Shown: positions 23,071 through 35,000 of the stretch, one piece after another | How the letters are laid out: each line of letters opens with the position of its first letter | How positions within the stretch are numbered: the first letter of the stretch is position 1 | NCBI GenBank assembly: GCA_038496675.1 | Contig: CM076656.1 | Span: 16,326,134 to 16,390,133 of the forward strand | Reading direction: 5' to 3' | From: Rachycentron canadum | Taxonomy: Eukaryota > Chordata > Actinopteri > Carangiformes > Rachycentridae | Length of the DNA stretch: 64,000 nt | Position numbers and translations under genes: made by a program | Notes under the pieces: model-generated | What the model was told of the DNA's origin: nothing | Seen by the model: the letters and a program-made list of their open reading frames with translations, nothing else | Database searches by the model: none

Positions 23071-24610
23071 AGAAACATTTGTCTGTATTGCCCTATGAGC
23101 TGTTTATAGCTCCTAGGCTGCTTTTCTTCAGAGCGGTGACCTCCAGTCTCTCCCTGTCCTAGGGTAGAGACCTGAGTGCATCTCGCCAGAAGCACTCAAG
23201 CCTGACTCAGGGGTAAGTGATACATGAGGTCCATCCTGTTGCTCCCACCCTCATCAGGAATCTGAACAAAGGAAGGGCTGAGGCCCTGCAGTGCAGCTCC
23301 TGTCAGAGTGGATGTAGAGAAGCATGAAAACTTCAGGAGGCTCGATCTGCCTGAATCACCTCATATAGGGAAGAGAAAACAAAGGAATCCAATGATAGAA
23401 GACTTGTAAGACTTTTTTTTTAATCAGAGTTGTATGATTTAAAATGACTCACTTTTGCCAATGGAGCAAAAAGAAATGTACAGTTATTCCTTTTATAATT
23501 ACTATTCATATCTAAGAGATAAAATGACCAAAAGTGCACTATTGTGCACTGGTTTGGTGCGCACTTAAGGTCCTTCGTGGTTTGGACATTTGATTCCTTT
23601 TAGTTCTCTTAAAAAAAAAAAAAGACAATAATTCATAGAATTGTTTTGAAGTCAATATCCTCCTTCAGTTTTCACACCATCTGATACCAAACAGATATTG
23701 TTGTGTGCACTTGAGACAATGTGTCAAATTGCAGTAATTTTGTGCTGTTTGCATAATGAAGTGGATAATCATTACTAAATTACACATGCAGGGATTTTTT
23801 TTTTTTCATTTTTTAATTTTATCAGCAAGTCTGAAATGTGGATCAGCTTTTCACATTTCACACCTAGACATTTCAGTGCATTTGTGCATTTTAACTTAAA
23901 TGTAAATTTAATATTTTCTAAAGTTGCCAGATGAAAAACAATTGATTTGCAGTATGATCATGTACAAAAAAAATGATATAAAAATAAAGATGTTTGAGTG
24001 CTACCACTCAAAATCCATGTAAAGAATTCTTAGTGTGTATTTATACAATATTCTTTGAAGGTCAATCAGCAACTGTAGCCCTAAAATGGTCTTAAAATTG
24101 TTTGCCGTGTTAACATAAGCTTTTGTGTCAAGGACTGATAGTAACTACAAACAAATGTTTTAACTTTGTGTAAACAGCCACTGAGGCTAAGTCTGTTTTC
24201 TTTGCTGCACCGATTGTGTAGTAATCTGGCCCATTGGTACAGCAGATAAACTAAAACTGACCTAATACAAAATAAACCAAATACTAGTTAACTATTTTTT
24301 TGGGAATACAAGCGAGTCATGAACTTTGCTGCTCTGTGTTTCTCAGTAAATCATTTGTTCCTTTAATGGTGTCTTGCAGGCTCTTGGAACAAACAAGCAG
24401 GGAACAATAGCATCATTAGCCCAGACTGCTGGAAGTCATTTGAATGCATAATACAGCTTTGAAATTGTTTTGTTCTTACAAAGTAAGGCCTTTCTAAGGC
24501 CATGCAGTGAACATGATGAAGCAAGTCTGTGTTAAATACTTTCACAGGCCACTTGCCTGCTAAATGTTATTAATAAGCCAATAAATTCAACTTCCTTTTA
24601 TTGTTTAGCC
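23071..24610 (+). other. RNF126: RNF126 3' untranslated region (end approximate)
   Basis: Non-coding sequence follows the stop. AATAAA hexamers at 23983-23988 and 24580-24585 are candidate polyadenylation signals, giving 3'UTRs of about 0.93 or 1.5 kb. Which one is used cannot be told from sequence. Confidence 0.5.
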
Positions 24611-25720
24611 ATATGGGTGTATTTCCTCTACATTGTACTACTGTCCTCCCGTGGGGTTTAAGTTTAAAGGCATTTAATCTTGGGGGGGATTGTTGTTATG
24701 GACATTCTGTCCAGTGGTCTGAAAGACAAATGGATATGCTGGAATTTTGCCCTTGAGTTTGTGAAATTGCAGCCCCGTATTCACAGTTTATTGTTAACTT
24801 TGCAAGAACAGTATTTGAAACTCATCAACTATGAACCTTGAAACATTTTGAGCCATTTAATTATTCAGTTACTACATATCAGTAACTAGCATCCATACCT
24901 ACTGTCATATCCTTAAAATTATGGCTGTGAGGGGGATTTGGTTTTGTTAATGTACACAAAATATCTGGTGATAGCAAAAACATAGACTATTAAAAAAAAA
25001 AACTAAACCTCATGTGTCTGCATTTTGGCATTTTCAATCAATTTCTAACACAAATTTACTCAGGCATAGAAATAAGTAAAAGGTAATATTAACTAAATTC
25101 CACAGAATGTAAATATAGGACTTTCAAGCCATCCTTGGTTTAAAATAGGTTGCCAAGAATTTGTCTTATGTGTTCTTCAACAAGTCTCCATTTTCACGAC
25201 AACTCATACCACAGAACAATTTCTGGCATCTCTGGCATTTTTTTCACTATGTTGTCATGAAATGCTAGTTTTTTATTTTCAATTTTTTATTTTTGAGGGG
25301 GTGGGATGGGTGAGTTATACAAACTTCAGTTGTGATCCATGTGGTTATCTGTCACTCAAGGCTCATACATTTCACGAAATAGTGTGTTGAGTCATTCCTG
25401 ACCAATGGATTTCTTCTCACCCAGTGAGTAGCCTTTACTACTACTTTGTTTTTGTCTCACTTTAAAAATAAAATAAAGCTATACACTTATCAGCATTCAC
25501 CACTTTGAAATTATTACCAGTCGACTTGAGACAAGCTTGAAAGTGTGCTCAAAATTTATTCTACAATGTGCAACGTCACTGAATGGTGACATGAATATTT
25601 ATTTATTTATTTTTTGCCAATTGTTAAAGAAGGGGAAATTAAACCTTAAATCGAGTCTATGCTTTGGCGAAATACAGAAGTATATTGTCACTGGATGTGT
25701 TTAAATGTTTTTAAATGGAA
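24611..25720. other. RNF126-BSG intergenic spacer
   Basis: The sequence is AT-rich with AATAAA hexamers around 25465-25480 and a short (ATTT)n tract near 25595-25612. No gene was recognised. Confidence 0.65.
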
Positions 25721-25737
25721 AATCAGCGTCACTCGGT

Positions 25738-25769
25738 TGACGTGACCACGCCTCTAAATGACACGTCAT
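25738..25769 (+). promoter_or_regulatory. Putative BSG promoter with CRE-like motifs
   Basis: TGACGTGA at 25738-25745, a GC-box-like CACGCC just after it, and ACGTCAT at 25763-25769 lie about 190-220 bases before the BSG ATG in a CpG-containing stretch without a TATA box. CREB/ATF binding is inference from motif alone. Confidence 0.45.
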
Positions 25770-25955
25770 GCGTACGTGCTGATCAGGGCGTGTACGTGAG
25801 GAGCAGTTTAGAGGACGACATCAGCCCCGGTTGTCGGACACGCAGCCCAGTACACCCGTACTGGAAGTTTACGAGCAGAGGAGCCAGTGGGAGAAGGTTC
25901 AACACTCCGTAATTGACATTTATTCGACGAGTTAGTAAATTTGAAGTCATCGACC

Positions 25956-26019
25956 ATGAAGTTTCTGTGGGCTGTCAGTGCCCTGTTGCTGAGCTGTTGG
26001 CGGGCCAACGCGTCCACAG
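25956..26019 (+). CDS. BSG: BSG exon 1: signal peptide
   Basis: The exon encodes MKFLWAVSALLLSCWRANAS plus T and the first base of the next codon. ACC before the ATG gives A at -3. The donor is GTAATA. Confidence 0.92.
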
Positions 26020-29000
26020 GTAATAATTTTGTGTCAGCCATGTTGGTTGAAGATGTAGACTTTGACCTGGCTAGGAATATTATTTTAATTCCCACTATGT
26101 CTTGTTGAGCTTGCGGCAGTTTTCTTTGTCGCTGTCGAATATCTTTCAGCAGCTGCTCCAAGTACAAAACTAAACAATTTATTCGGCGTTAACAAGAGAC
26201 GGCCACTTACTGGCGCTAGCTGTTTTAGGCGTAGCGTTCATGCTAGCGACACATTTTGCTAATTTGCGATCGCAGAAAGCTTTTCGGTCCGTGTCATGAC
26301 TGGAGTCTAAACGGCACCGACGTTGTAAGGGATGTATTCGGTTGTCTTTCACGTGTTTCCCATCAAGCGTTTTCGATGTTTGCCAGTCGTTTGTGAGAGT
26401 AATCGATCATGTGATCTCTAATCGAGAATGCATGGTGGTTCAGTGTTTGTTGTAACGTTGTCACCAACATAAGTCCCAGTTGCGTAACACCTCTAAGTGT
26501 TTCAGTCCATTTGTAAGCCTACATTGTCGTTTCCACTAACCCAGGCCTTGTTTTATCAAAGGCATCCAATGGGTAACACGATCTTAGTGATTTTGGTTCC
26601 TTTTTTTTAATTACATCGTTTTAGGCTAGTAACATTAGCACTGCCTCCTTCACCCACAAGCTGTTAGTGGTTTGTCATAATGAAATGGCCATCGGTTGTG
26701 TTTGATTCAGCAAACCAGTAGGTCCCACAGGCGTTATGTGTATCAGCCATCACAACACAGTACTATGAGTATGTGAGTATATGCACTACCTTTTATTAAT
26801 TGATTTGTCGCTAGCCCTTCTGCTTCATGTTGGTGGGTCGACCTGGGTCGTCACTGACTAGCGTTATTGATGAGGAGGCTTTCTTTTATTATTATACAGC
26901 CATTTTCTTGGTTACAGTGATCGTTGTTAGTTATCCATTACATGTGTCAATGGCAGCTGTTATGGATAATAACTGACTGGTAACAATTAAAATGTCCCCA
27001 GGGATAAGGCTGGAGCGGCTTTCATAAGCACACTTAAATATCATCTTTTGCTTCTCTCAGCATAACAAGAGGCAGTTTTATAGTGAGGCAGAAAAACTAC
27101 TGTCAATGAGTTATTGTCTTGATTGTGTGAGAGTGAGCACCCAAGTGAGTGTTAGTCTGGATAGCTTTTGATGTCTTGTGTGTGTGTGTGTGTTGTGTTT
27201 TTTTTTTTTATTATTATTATTTAATGTGGTATAATGTAGTAATTGCTTTTTATTATATATAAAGTTATTCACACATGTACTGCAGCTGAATCATTTCCCC
27301 ACGTATTTCATCACCTTGGAGGATTGGCTAAGTAGGGTAACTTATGTTTTGCAGAAGGTTGTCACCAGCAACCAGACTCAGTTTATGAATGTTATGTCAA
27401 ATACATTCAAGTAGCCCTCATGCCACTACATCTTTCCTGCTTTGGTAAAGACAGTTTTGGAGTATATCATGAGTGAAATTAGATTTCCCTAGAGTTCAGC
27501 TTCTTCTCTAGCTTAACTTTGTAAGTAGGTTACAAGGCAGATAGATAGGTAGAGCCGAGTGGCGTGAAAAAAGCAGGAAATACCAGGTTTTTCAGATATT
27601 AAATCCTTGAATTTTTTTTTTTTTCCCCCCATTCTTCTTTCTCTCTCTATGCAATTTGGTAAATGGTGTTGAATACAGACTCATTTTATTATTGACCGTG
27701 ATCTGCTTAACCCACTCTCACTTAAATGATCCTTTTATTTTAATAGTCTGCAGTCATACCAGTCATGCAGTGACTGTGCTATTTTTTTATTTTTTATTTT
27801 TTCTATGTGGAAGTTGATGTCCTACTAACAGCAGTTACGAATCTGTGCCGGTCCCCTACAGCTGAATTGTTCCATCAAAAAAAATTTCAAGTTATCAAGT
27901 TGTACTTGATTCATGCACTCCGCACATTACAGAAAAAAGATACAGGAAAAATCTAGTCACATCCAGGGTATTTATGCGAGGCTGAAAGTGACAAATATTT
28001 TCCCCCTCATCAGAAGTGAATGATTTCCAAACATTTACCTTGACTGAATATTTCAGGGCTGAAATGGAAGTTTGAAACGACCTCTCAACAATGTGTCTGT
28101 ATTCATTCGTTTCACTTCTTTGATCGTGTTGGAAGCATTGACATCCGCCCTCCATTGAAAAGAAGATTATTGTTTTAGCTTTTCTTGTTCAGTGTGAAAA
28201 TGTCAACATACTGTGTTAGATGAGCATCGAAAGTGGTAAATATCTATTGGAAGCTGTTAATTTTCAACCAGCTAGTTGAGTGAAAAATGCAAACAAACCT
28301 TCTGTGAAGAAGCAATAGCACATATGACCACAGTTTGAGTTTATTTTCTCCTCTCTAATTCTGAAATGCATAAAAATATTTATCCTTAATTATTGATTCC
28401 CTGGCATTTGTGTACTTTGTTCAGGCAATATAGCCTGTTGTTTACCTTACATAAGTGTATAGTACTGCTGATCACATTAGTCCTTAAAGGGTCCTGAATG
28501 CATTGAGATATTTCTCATATTATAGAGCAGAGGTTGTTGGCAGTAATCTACACCTTAAAAATGGCTTACAGCTAATTACAGTAGGGACCTGGGTTTAGAC
28601 TATATTTAATTTTGAACTTTCATCCAGCATGTGCTTTGAAGGTGACCTCTGGTAATGGTGGAAAGCCACTTGATATACACGTGGAAACCGAGGCTCTTGT
28701 TGACAGCAAGTTCTCAGTGCTGCCTGTTTTGTTTTTATATGTGCTGACAGTTTTGATTGGAAGTGTTCTGAAAATTGGCTAATACCTCAGCACAAAATGA
28801 TGTATATACATATATCATGAAAGGAATGTAGAAGATGGGCGTGCATGGTTTTTTTTTTTTTTTTTTTTTTTAAAAGATAGAAAAAATGTTTTTGAGACGA
28901 GGGGAACATGCGTACTGTGCCTTAGCCTGTGGTGTGAGAATGTTATTCTTCCCTGAACCCACCTCTGTGAATAACACCCTCATCCATCACTGGGTGGCTA

Positions 29001-32000
29001 GTCTAATCCTATCTGCTAGGTATGACTACAGAGAGCTGCAATACAGGGAAAACAACAAATATCTTAATACGTAAATCCATCAGAAAGACACATTGTGTGA
29101 TATCAAGATGGTGACATATTATGTAATGTCAAACAGCGAACATTAAATTGGAGCCAGAAAATAGGTTTCCTGACATAGTCACCTAAACACACTTGAGCAG
29201 GATTTGACAGGCTAATAAGCCTAATCCATAGGTTAGGTTTTTGTTTTTTGTTTTTTTTTTTTTTTTCCTTTTATAACAAATGGATTTTTGAAAGGAATAC
29301 AAGTATGTTTTTTTTTTTTTTCTTTTTTTTAAACCCATCTGAATGCAGTTGCCACTCACTGGAGAGTCAATGTGGTGATTGATGTCATATGCATGCCCTC
29401 CATTAAATCATTACTGGAATGCCCTAAAAAGTGGGTGTTAGTGTAGTATAATGCAGAACTGCTGCACGGTAGAGAAAAGGCCAAACCCCCCCCCCTCCCT
29501 TTTTTTTTTTTTTTTTTTTTTTTGTTTGTCCTCGTTGTCAGGTTGTCCGTCTCTCTGTCCAATTCTCATAAACACGTGATCTCAGTTGTGGCTTGAGGGA
29601 ACTTTGGCCCAAACATTCACTTGGACTCAAGGATGAACTGATTAGAATCCACTGGTTAAAGGTCAAGATCACTGATGTTTTTGGCCATATATCACAAGTT
29701 CATACACAAATTTTGACACAGTGTAACTCAAATGTCTATCTGGACAAAATTAATTGATGACATTTTATATCCAAATTGTCAAGTCAACTTCACTGTGACA
29801 CCTCTAGCTCTTATTCAGCAATGTATCCCAGGAAAGGGAGATTGTGACCATATTTCCTGCAACTTGGCTGGTTGTCCGGGCATACAACCACGAGGCAGCC
29901 ATTTTTGTCACTTTTATTTTTAGTTTTATGTGAAACATTTTTCATTTCAACCACATCTGCTTTTCATGATCTGTCATTCATTGCACATTGTTTTGATTTC
30001 ATGGGAATGCTATCGGATGCTTTTAATGTCTTGATTTTGTTTGTTTTTTTGCCATTTGGGATGTCTCAACAGCCCAAACCGCTAAGCCTTTCGACAGAAC
30101 AAACACCCATGTTGGCGCACTATATAAATCAAGTGGGCAGACTGTTACAATTAAAATTACAATTCAAGTGCAACTGAAAAAGCACTCTCCAAGATGATCA
30201 TATCATTGAGTCAACATATTTCTTCAAGAAAACTAAATATCATAGCCCTTGTGAAAGTAGCACTTACTGCAGTGCTGTTGTAATAGAGAAAAACTTATTA
30301 CATAACATATTACTATGTCCATAGTAAATTGGAAACTGAGTCAATGACATGATGGTATGCTCTGAAATTGACTTGGGTCATCCCTAATACCCTTTCATGT
30401 TGCTTTTCTTATTTCTGTCTAAATGGGTCAGAGCACCAGAAATGGTCAAAACATTTCCCAAATTGGGTAAAAATGTTGCTCTGATCTGTAACTTTTTCTA
30501 TGTGCTTACTTTCATATACTCATTTCATTTGTGTTTTATTAACTTTGTTTCTTTTTCTTTCTTTTTCCTGTTTGCTTGTCTTTCTGCCATCACTGCCTTT
30601 TATCACCATTCCATGAAATCATCTGGCATGCTTTATATATCCACCACATTCAAATTTTTTTTTGATCTCTGCCTGCTGTCCTGACGGTAAACGTGGCTCA
30701 GCTGGGTTTATCAAGTCTCCCCTATCTCAGATGAAGCTGATCAATGACAGCGCAGAGCTACATTGCGAGGTGATAGGGAATCCCATCCCCGAGGTCCAGT
30801 GGTGGTTTGTACAGGGTGAGGAGCCCAATGAGACCTTTACCCAACTCTTTGACGGAGCACGGGATGACTGTGTGCAAATAAATGCCACATATATAGCACA
30901 TGCCACGAGCACCATTCACCTCACTAGCCTCACCCTCGACGACTCGGGCACTTACGAGTGCCGCGCTTCCAACGATCCTGACCGCAATGAACTGAAGAAG
31001 ACGCCCAAAATCAAGTGGATCCGCTCGCAGGCAAACATTATTGTGATTGAAAGTGAGTGGCAGAGGAAGCATGAGGAGATGCTGGTCAAAGTAGCTTGGC
31101 TATTATCTCCTCATTAGTGAAGTCCTGGACATTCAGCTCCTGTCCAATCAACAGTCATGCTTCCCGGTCCAATACCCCTTCTGTCCTACTTCACCCAGTA
31201 TACACTCCCCCGCTCCTCTCCCCAGAAGCTCCAGAGTTGTCCTGTAGTAGAGTATGAACCTGGTCACAAAGCATGACTGGGCCCAACCCCTAATCCTGTA
31301 TTCCCTGACATGGAGCATGTCCTCAATCTGATGCCTTTTTTTGCCTTGTATCAAGGCTTAGGTACCATTATGATGTGCATATAATACTGGTCATAAGGTT
31401 GGAAATTTGCAAATGGCTTGCGCAGGAAAATAATTGATCATGTTTATTTATTTAATTTATAGCACAACAAAAAAGGGGTGTCAGATTACTTGATTAGTAT
31501 TCCTTCTTGGTAGATATTTTCCTTAATTGATACTAACACTGGCAACACCCCCGTTGTTTATGCTTGTAGACCATTCCTGTATCTTATAACCTACTGAACT
31601 GTAGACACAGAAGATGGCAACTAATTCTTAAATATAGATTCTCAGCCATGGGGCATCTTTCTGCCTTGCCAGTATTATTTTTGACACTTTGGAAAAATTG
31701 ATCAGTTTCTTTACCTGATTGAAACAAAAATATTTAATTACTACAGTTTATGTGACTGGCAGTAAAACTGCCAACATATTTCATCCACCTCTTGTTGCTT
31801 CTTCTGCATGCATTATATAAAATTTCCTTTCCCTATGACCTTTTGTAGATGACCATATCTATAAGCTTTCAGTTCAAGTCCTACCCCCTCCCCCCTTCCC
31901 CCCTTTCTGCTGTTGGCCGGACAGATCTCCCCATTTTGGGGAGGTCTTTCCACCTTTCTTCAGAAGGTCTGTGCAGTAGTACAGAACTTGTACTTGCGCC

Positions 32001-35000
32001 ATACTTTTGAAGGTAAACACGTAGGACTTTGATATTTTGACCATTCAACACTCAACAATTGCTTCAACAAAAAAAATATTTGTTGCGTCCCAAGCTATAT
32101 TTCCTACCTGGTGACAGTAAGAATGATTCACCAAAACAACCGAAACAATTTGTGGAAATAAATTTTGTGTCTTTGCTTACTGGTAAGTGTGAGCATAGGG
32201 CTACCATGTATATGGTATGTCTGACCATCAAATCATTCATTTCTGTGAAGACAACTGTTGAGTGAAAATGGAAATTGACCTATAGCTGAAAAATTATTCC
32301 CCCAGGAACAGTGATCTATTTCAATACCTTGAGATGAGTGATTAAATAACTAATAAGTAAGTAGTTAAGGTTGGCTAAACAAGCGTTGACGTTTAAGCCT
32401 TTAAAAATGAATGCTGAAAGGTGAAAATCTTTGCTGTAGAGCAGGATAATAATTAATTTTCTCTCTCCCTTCCATTTATCTAAAGCCCCAACCATCATTG
32501 CTGAACCTTCTGAGGTCACCAACCAGACCTCTGCAATCCTCAACTGCAACCTGACAGACTCCACCCTCCTCATTAAAGGATCCCACTGGCTGCACAATGG
32601 CAAAATTGTCGATAACTCAGCGTCAACTACATCCTCTCCATTCACAGAACTCCGGTAAGTGACTGCCTCGGCCCGAGTGTGTCATATGGGCATGACTGCG
32701 CTGCACTTAATATGGTACAATAAAGGCACTTGTATACCAATGGTAAGCTAAATATGCTTTGTCTTCACTAGCAGTAGAAGTCACTGCTATATTTTGGATG
32801 TTGCAATTAACTGATTCGGAGGGTGAGTGAACAAACCATAATAAAAGATGGGCTCTGCTGGCATTATGCTTCTTGATGACATAGACTGAGCATCATTATG
32901 ATATGATGAAGACATTGTCTATATCTGTCTTCATTACTAAAGTATATTTCTGTGTTTATTCAGATATTCTCTCCCTTGCAACTTGCCTTTTGCTTGTCTC
33001 ATCCCTCCCCCTCTCACTTTTCTCCCTTCCTCCCTGGCTGCCTCCATTAGCAGCAGAGCTAGGGGCACCATTGAGGCATTCACTCAATGGACCGTGCAGA
33101 CGTGCAGCTTTGCCAGCAGTCTTGGCAGCAGGGATAAGCGCCCCTAGCAGTGTGCTCACTTGCCCTGACCTTAATTCCCCATTAGAGAGAGCAGGCAGGG
33201 CTGAGCAGGACAGCAGCACCAAACAAAAGTGCGATTGTGATAACAAGGGGAAATCTGAAATATTTGTTGCATGGACAAGCAGCTTTATCTTCACCCCCGA
33301 CGCTTCAGCATTAACAGGATTCTCTTGTGGATTTTATATTTGGTTAAGTGGAAAACTAATCACTGTCTTCAGCAGACTATGTTACCTCCTACATGCTAGG
33401 TCTGCTAGAAATATGCACCTGATGTCTAAAAAATTAAAAAAAATGTTTGTGTTTGCATAGTTTGGACAAGATCACGTACACTTCTGCTGGGAAGTATGAA
33501 TGTGTGTTCCTGACTGAGCCAGAGGTGAAACAGACAATTGAAGTGAAAAGTAAGTTTGGTCTATGTTTACTTTAGGTAGATTAAATCACTTGTATATAAA
33601 ATTCAGACTGAATTGTATGACTTTGCAAGAAGTCTATGCAGTATCGTGTGATGATTGATGGTCTTACTGACAGTAAAACCTGATGATAGTTAAGATTATG
33701 CTTCGGCTGTATTGGTGGGCTGGTACATGATATGGGTGCAGCTATTTGTTCACAACATCAAGTATTATGTATCCACCAACGTCATGCTTCTCATTTGTTG
33801 TGTATTTAGATTACCATTCTATTGATAGTTTGATAATGATTTTAAATTTAAAAGATTTAAAGCTTGGCATCATAGAATTGTTTAAATGGTAAAAAACTGG
33901 GATTTGATCATGGAAATTAATATAATGAACAATGATTACAGATGGAGATCTGGAAACATTGCAGTTAAGTCTTGCGTTCAAAATTTTTATGCGAAGGTGC
34001 TGTTTGCTCCAGGATAAACGATCAAGGGCAGTTTATCCGTCAGTTCAAAAGCTCTCTTATTCTAATTTGAATGCATGTTTCTCTCCTTGCTTTAGCGCTT
34101 CCCCATGTTTATACCTACAAGCACTCTGAGCATGGCAATGAGAATGACAAAGGTGTGCTGGTCTGCATGAGCCATGGCTACCCACTGCCCACTAACTGGA
34201 ATTGGTACAAAGAGGATGATGGTGCCCAAATGGTATGTGTTTTCCATTTTGATACCTTTTTGAATTATTTATATTTTATCTAAGTTGGAGAACACAAATA
34301 TTTCAGTCCTTATTCCTATTATGATGGTTTGCCAGTTGCAAACGATGCATGTTCAGTACTCTAATTGGGAAAATAAAATGCTAAGATCTGTCTTTTTCTT
34401 TGTCTACCAAATTTTTTGCCCCTCAGTCTATTGTCAATGGCACCACTAACAAATATGAGATCAAGAGCACCCCAAACAAAACCACTCTGACCATTGATGA
34501 TCTGAGCATCCAGAATGACATTGGAGATTACATCTGCTCTGGAACCAATGAGCTTGGCACCACCAGTGACAGGATCCACTTGCGTGTCCGCAGTCGCCTG
34601 GCTGCTCTTTGGCCCTTCCTTGGCATTGTGGCCGAGGTCATCATATTGGTGACCATCATCTTCATCTATGAGAAGAGGAGAAAGCCTGATGAGGTCAACG
34701 ACGGTATGTACACCATGTTGCCTACGCCACCACATGTTAGATCAACTGTCAGCTTATGTTCAGACCAACATCAGCACTGCTTGATAAAATGCCTTCTCAT
34801 TCATATTAATAGGGCCACTGACAGGCAAAAGTCTCAGGCAAAAAAAAAATAAGAATACATTTTTCAAAAACAGCTGTCTTTGGAAAATTATATCATCTGA
34901 CATAGCGCTGTATCTGTGAGTGAGTCATATTCATTTAATTTTTACATTTTAAATTGAATAGATTTGTTCTTCTGTTTTACCATGGAATCACTTAAAAAAA

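Larger units (their letters stand above)
26020..30701 (+). other. BSG intron 1 (4.7 kb)
   Basis: This is the largest BSG intron, lying between the signal-peptide exon and the optional Ig0 exon. It holds several T-runs (near 27606, 28850-28871, 29250-29330 and 29500-29523), a C/T tract and an interspersed repeat at about 29590-29890. No further exon was recognised. Confidence 0.8.

Noticed and set aside
32903..33460. 185-codon open frame in BSG intron 3
   Set aside because: It runs up to the BSG exon 4 acceptor in a frame that does not encode Ig1 and shows no known protein features.
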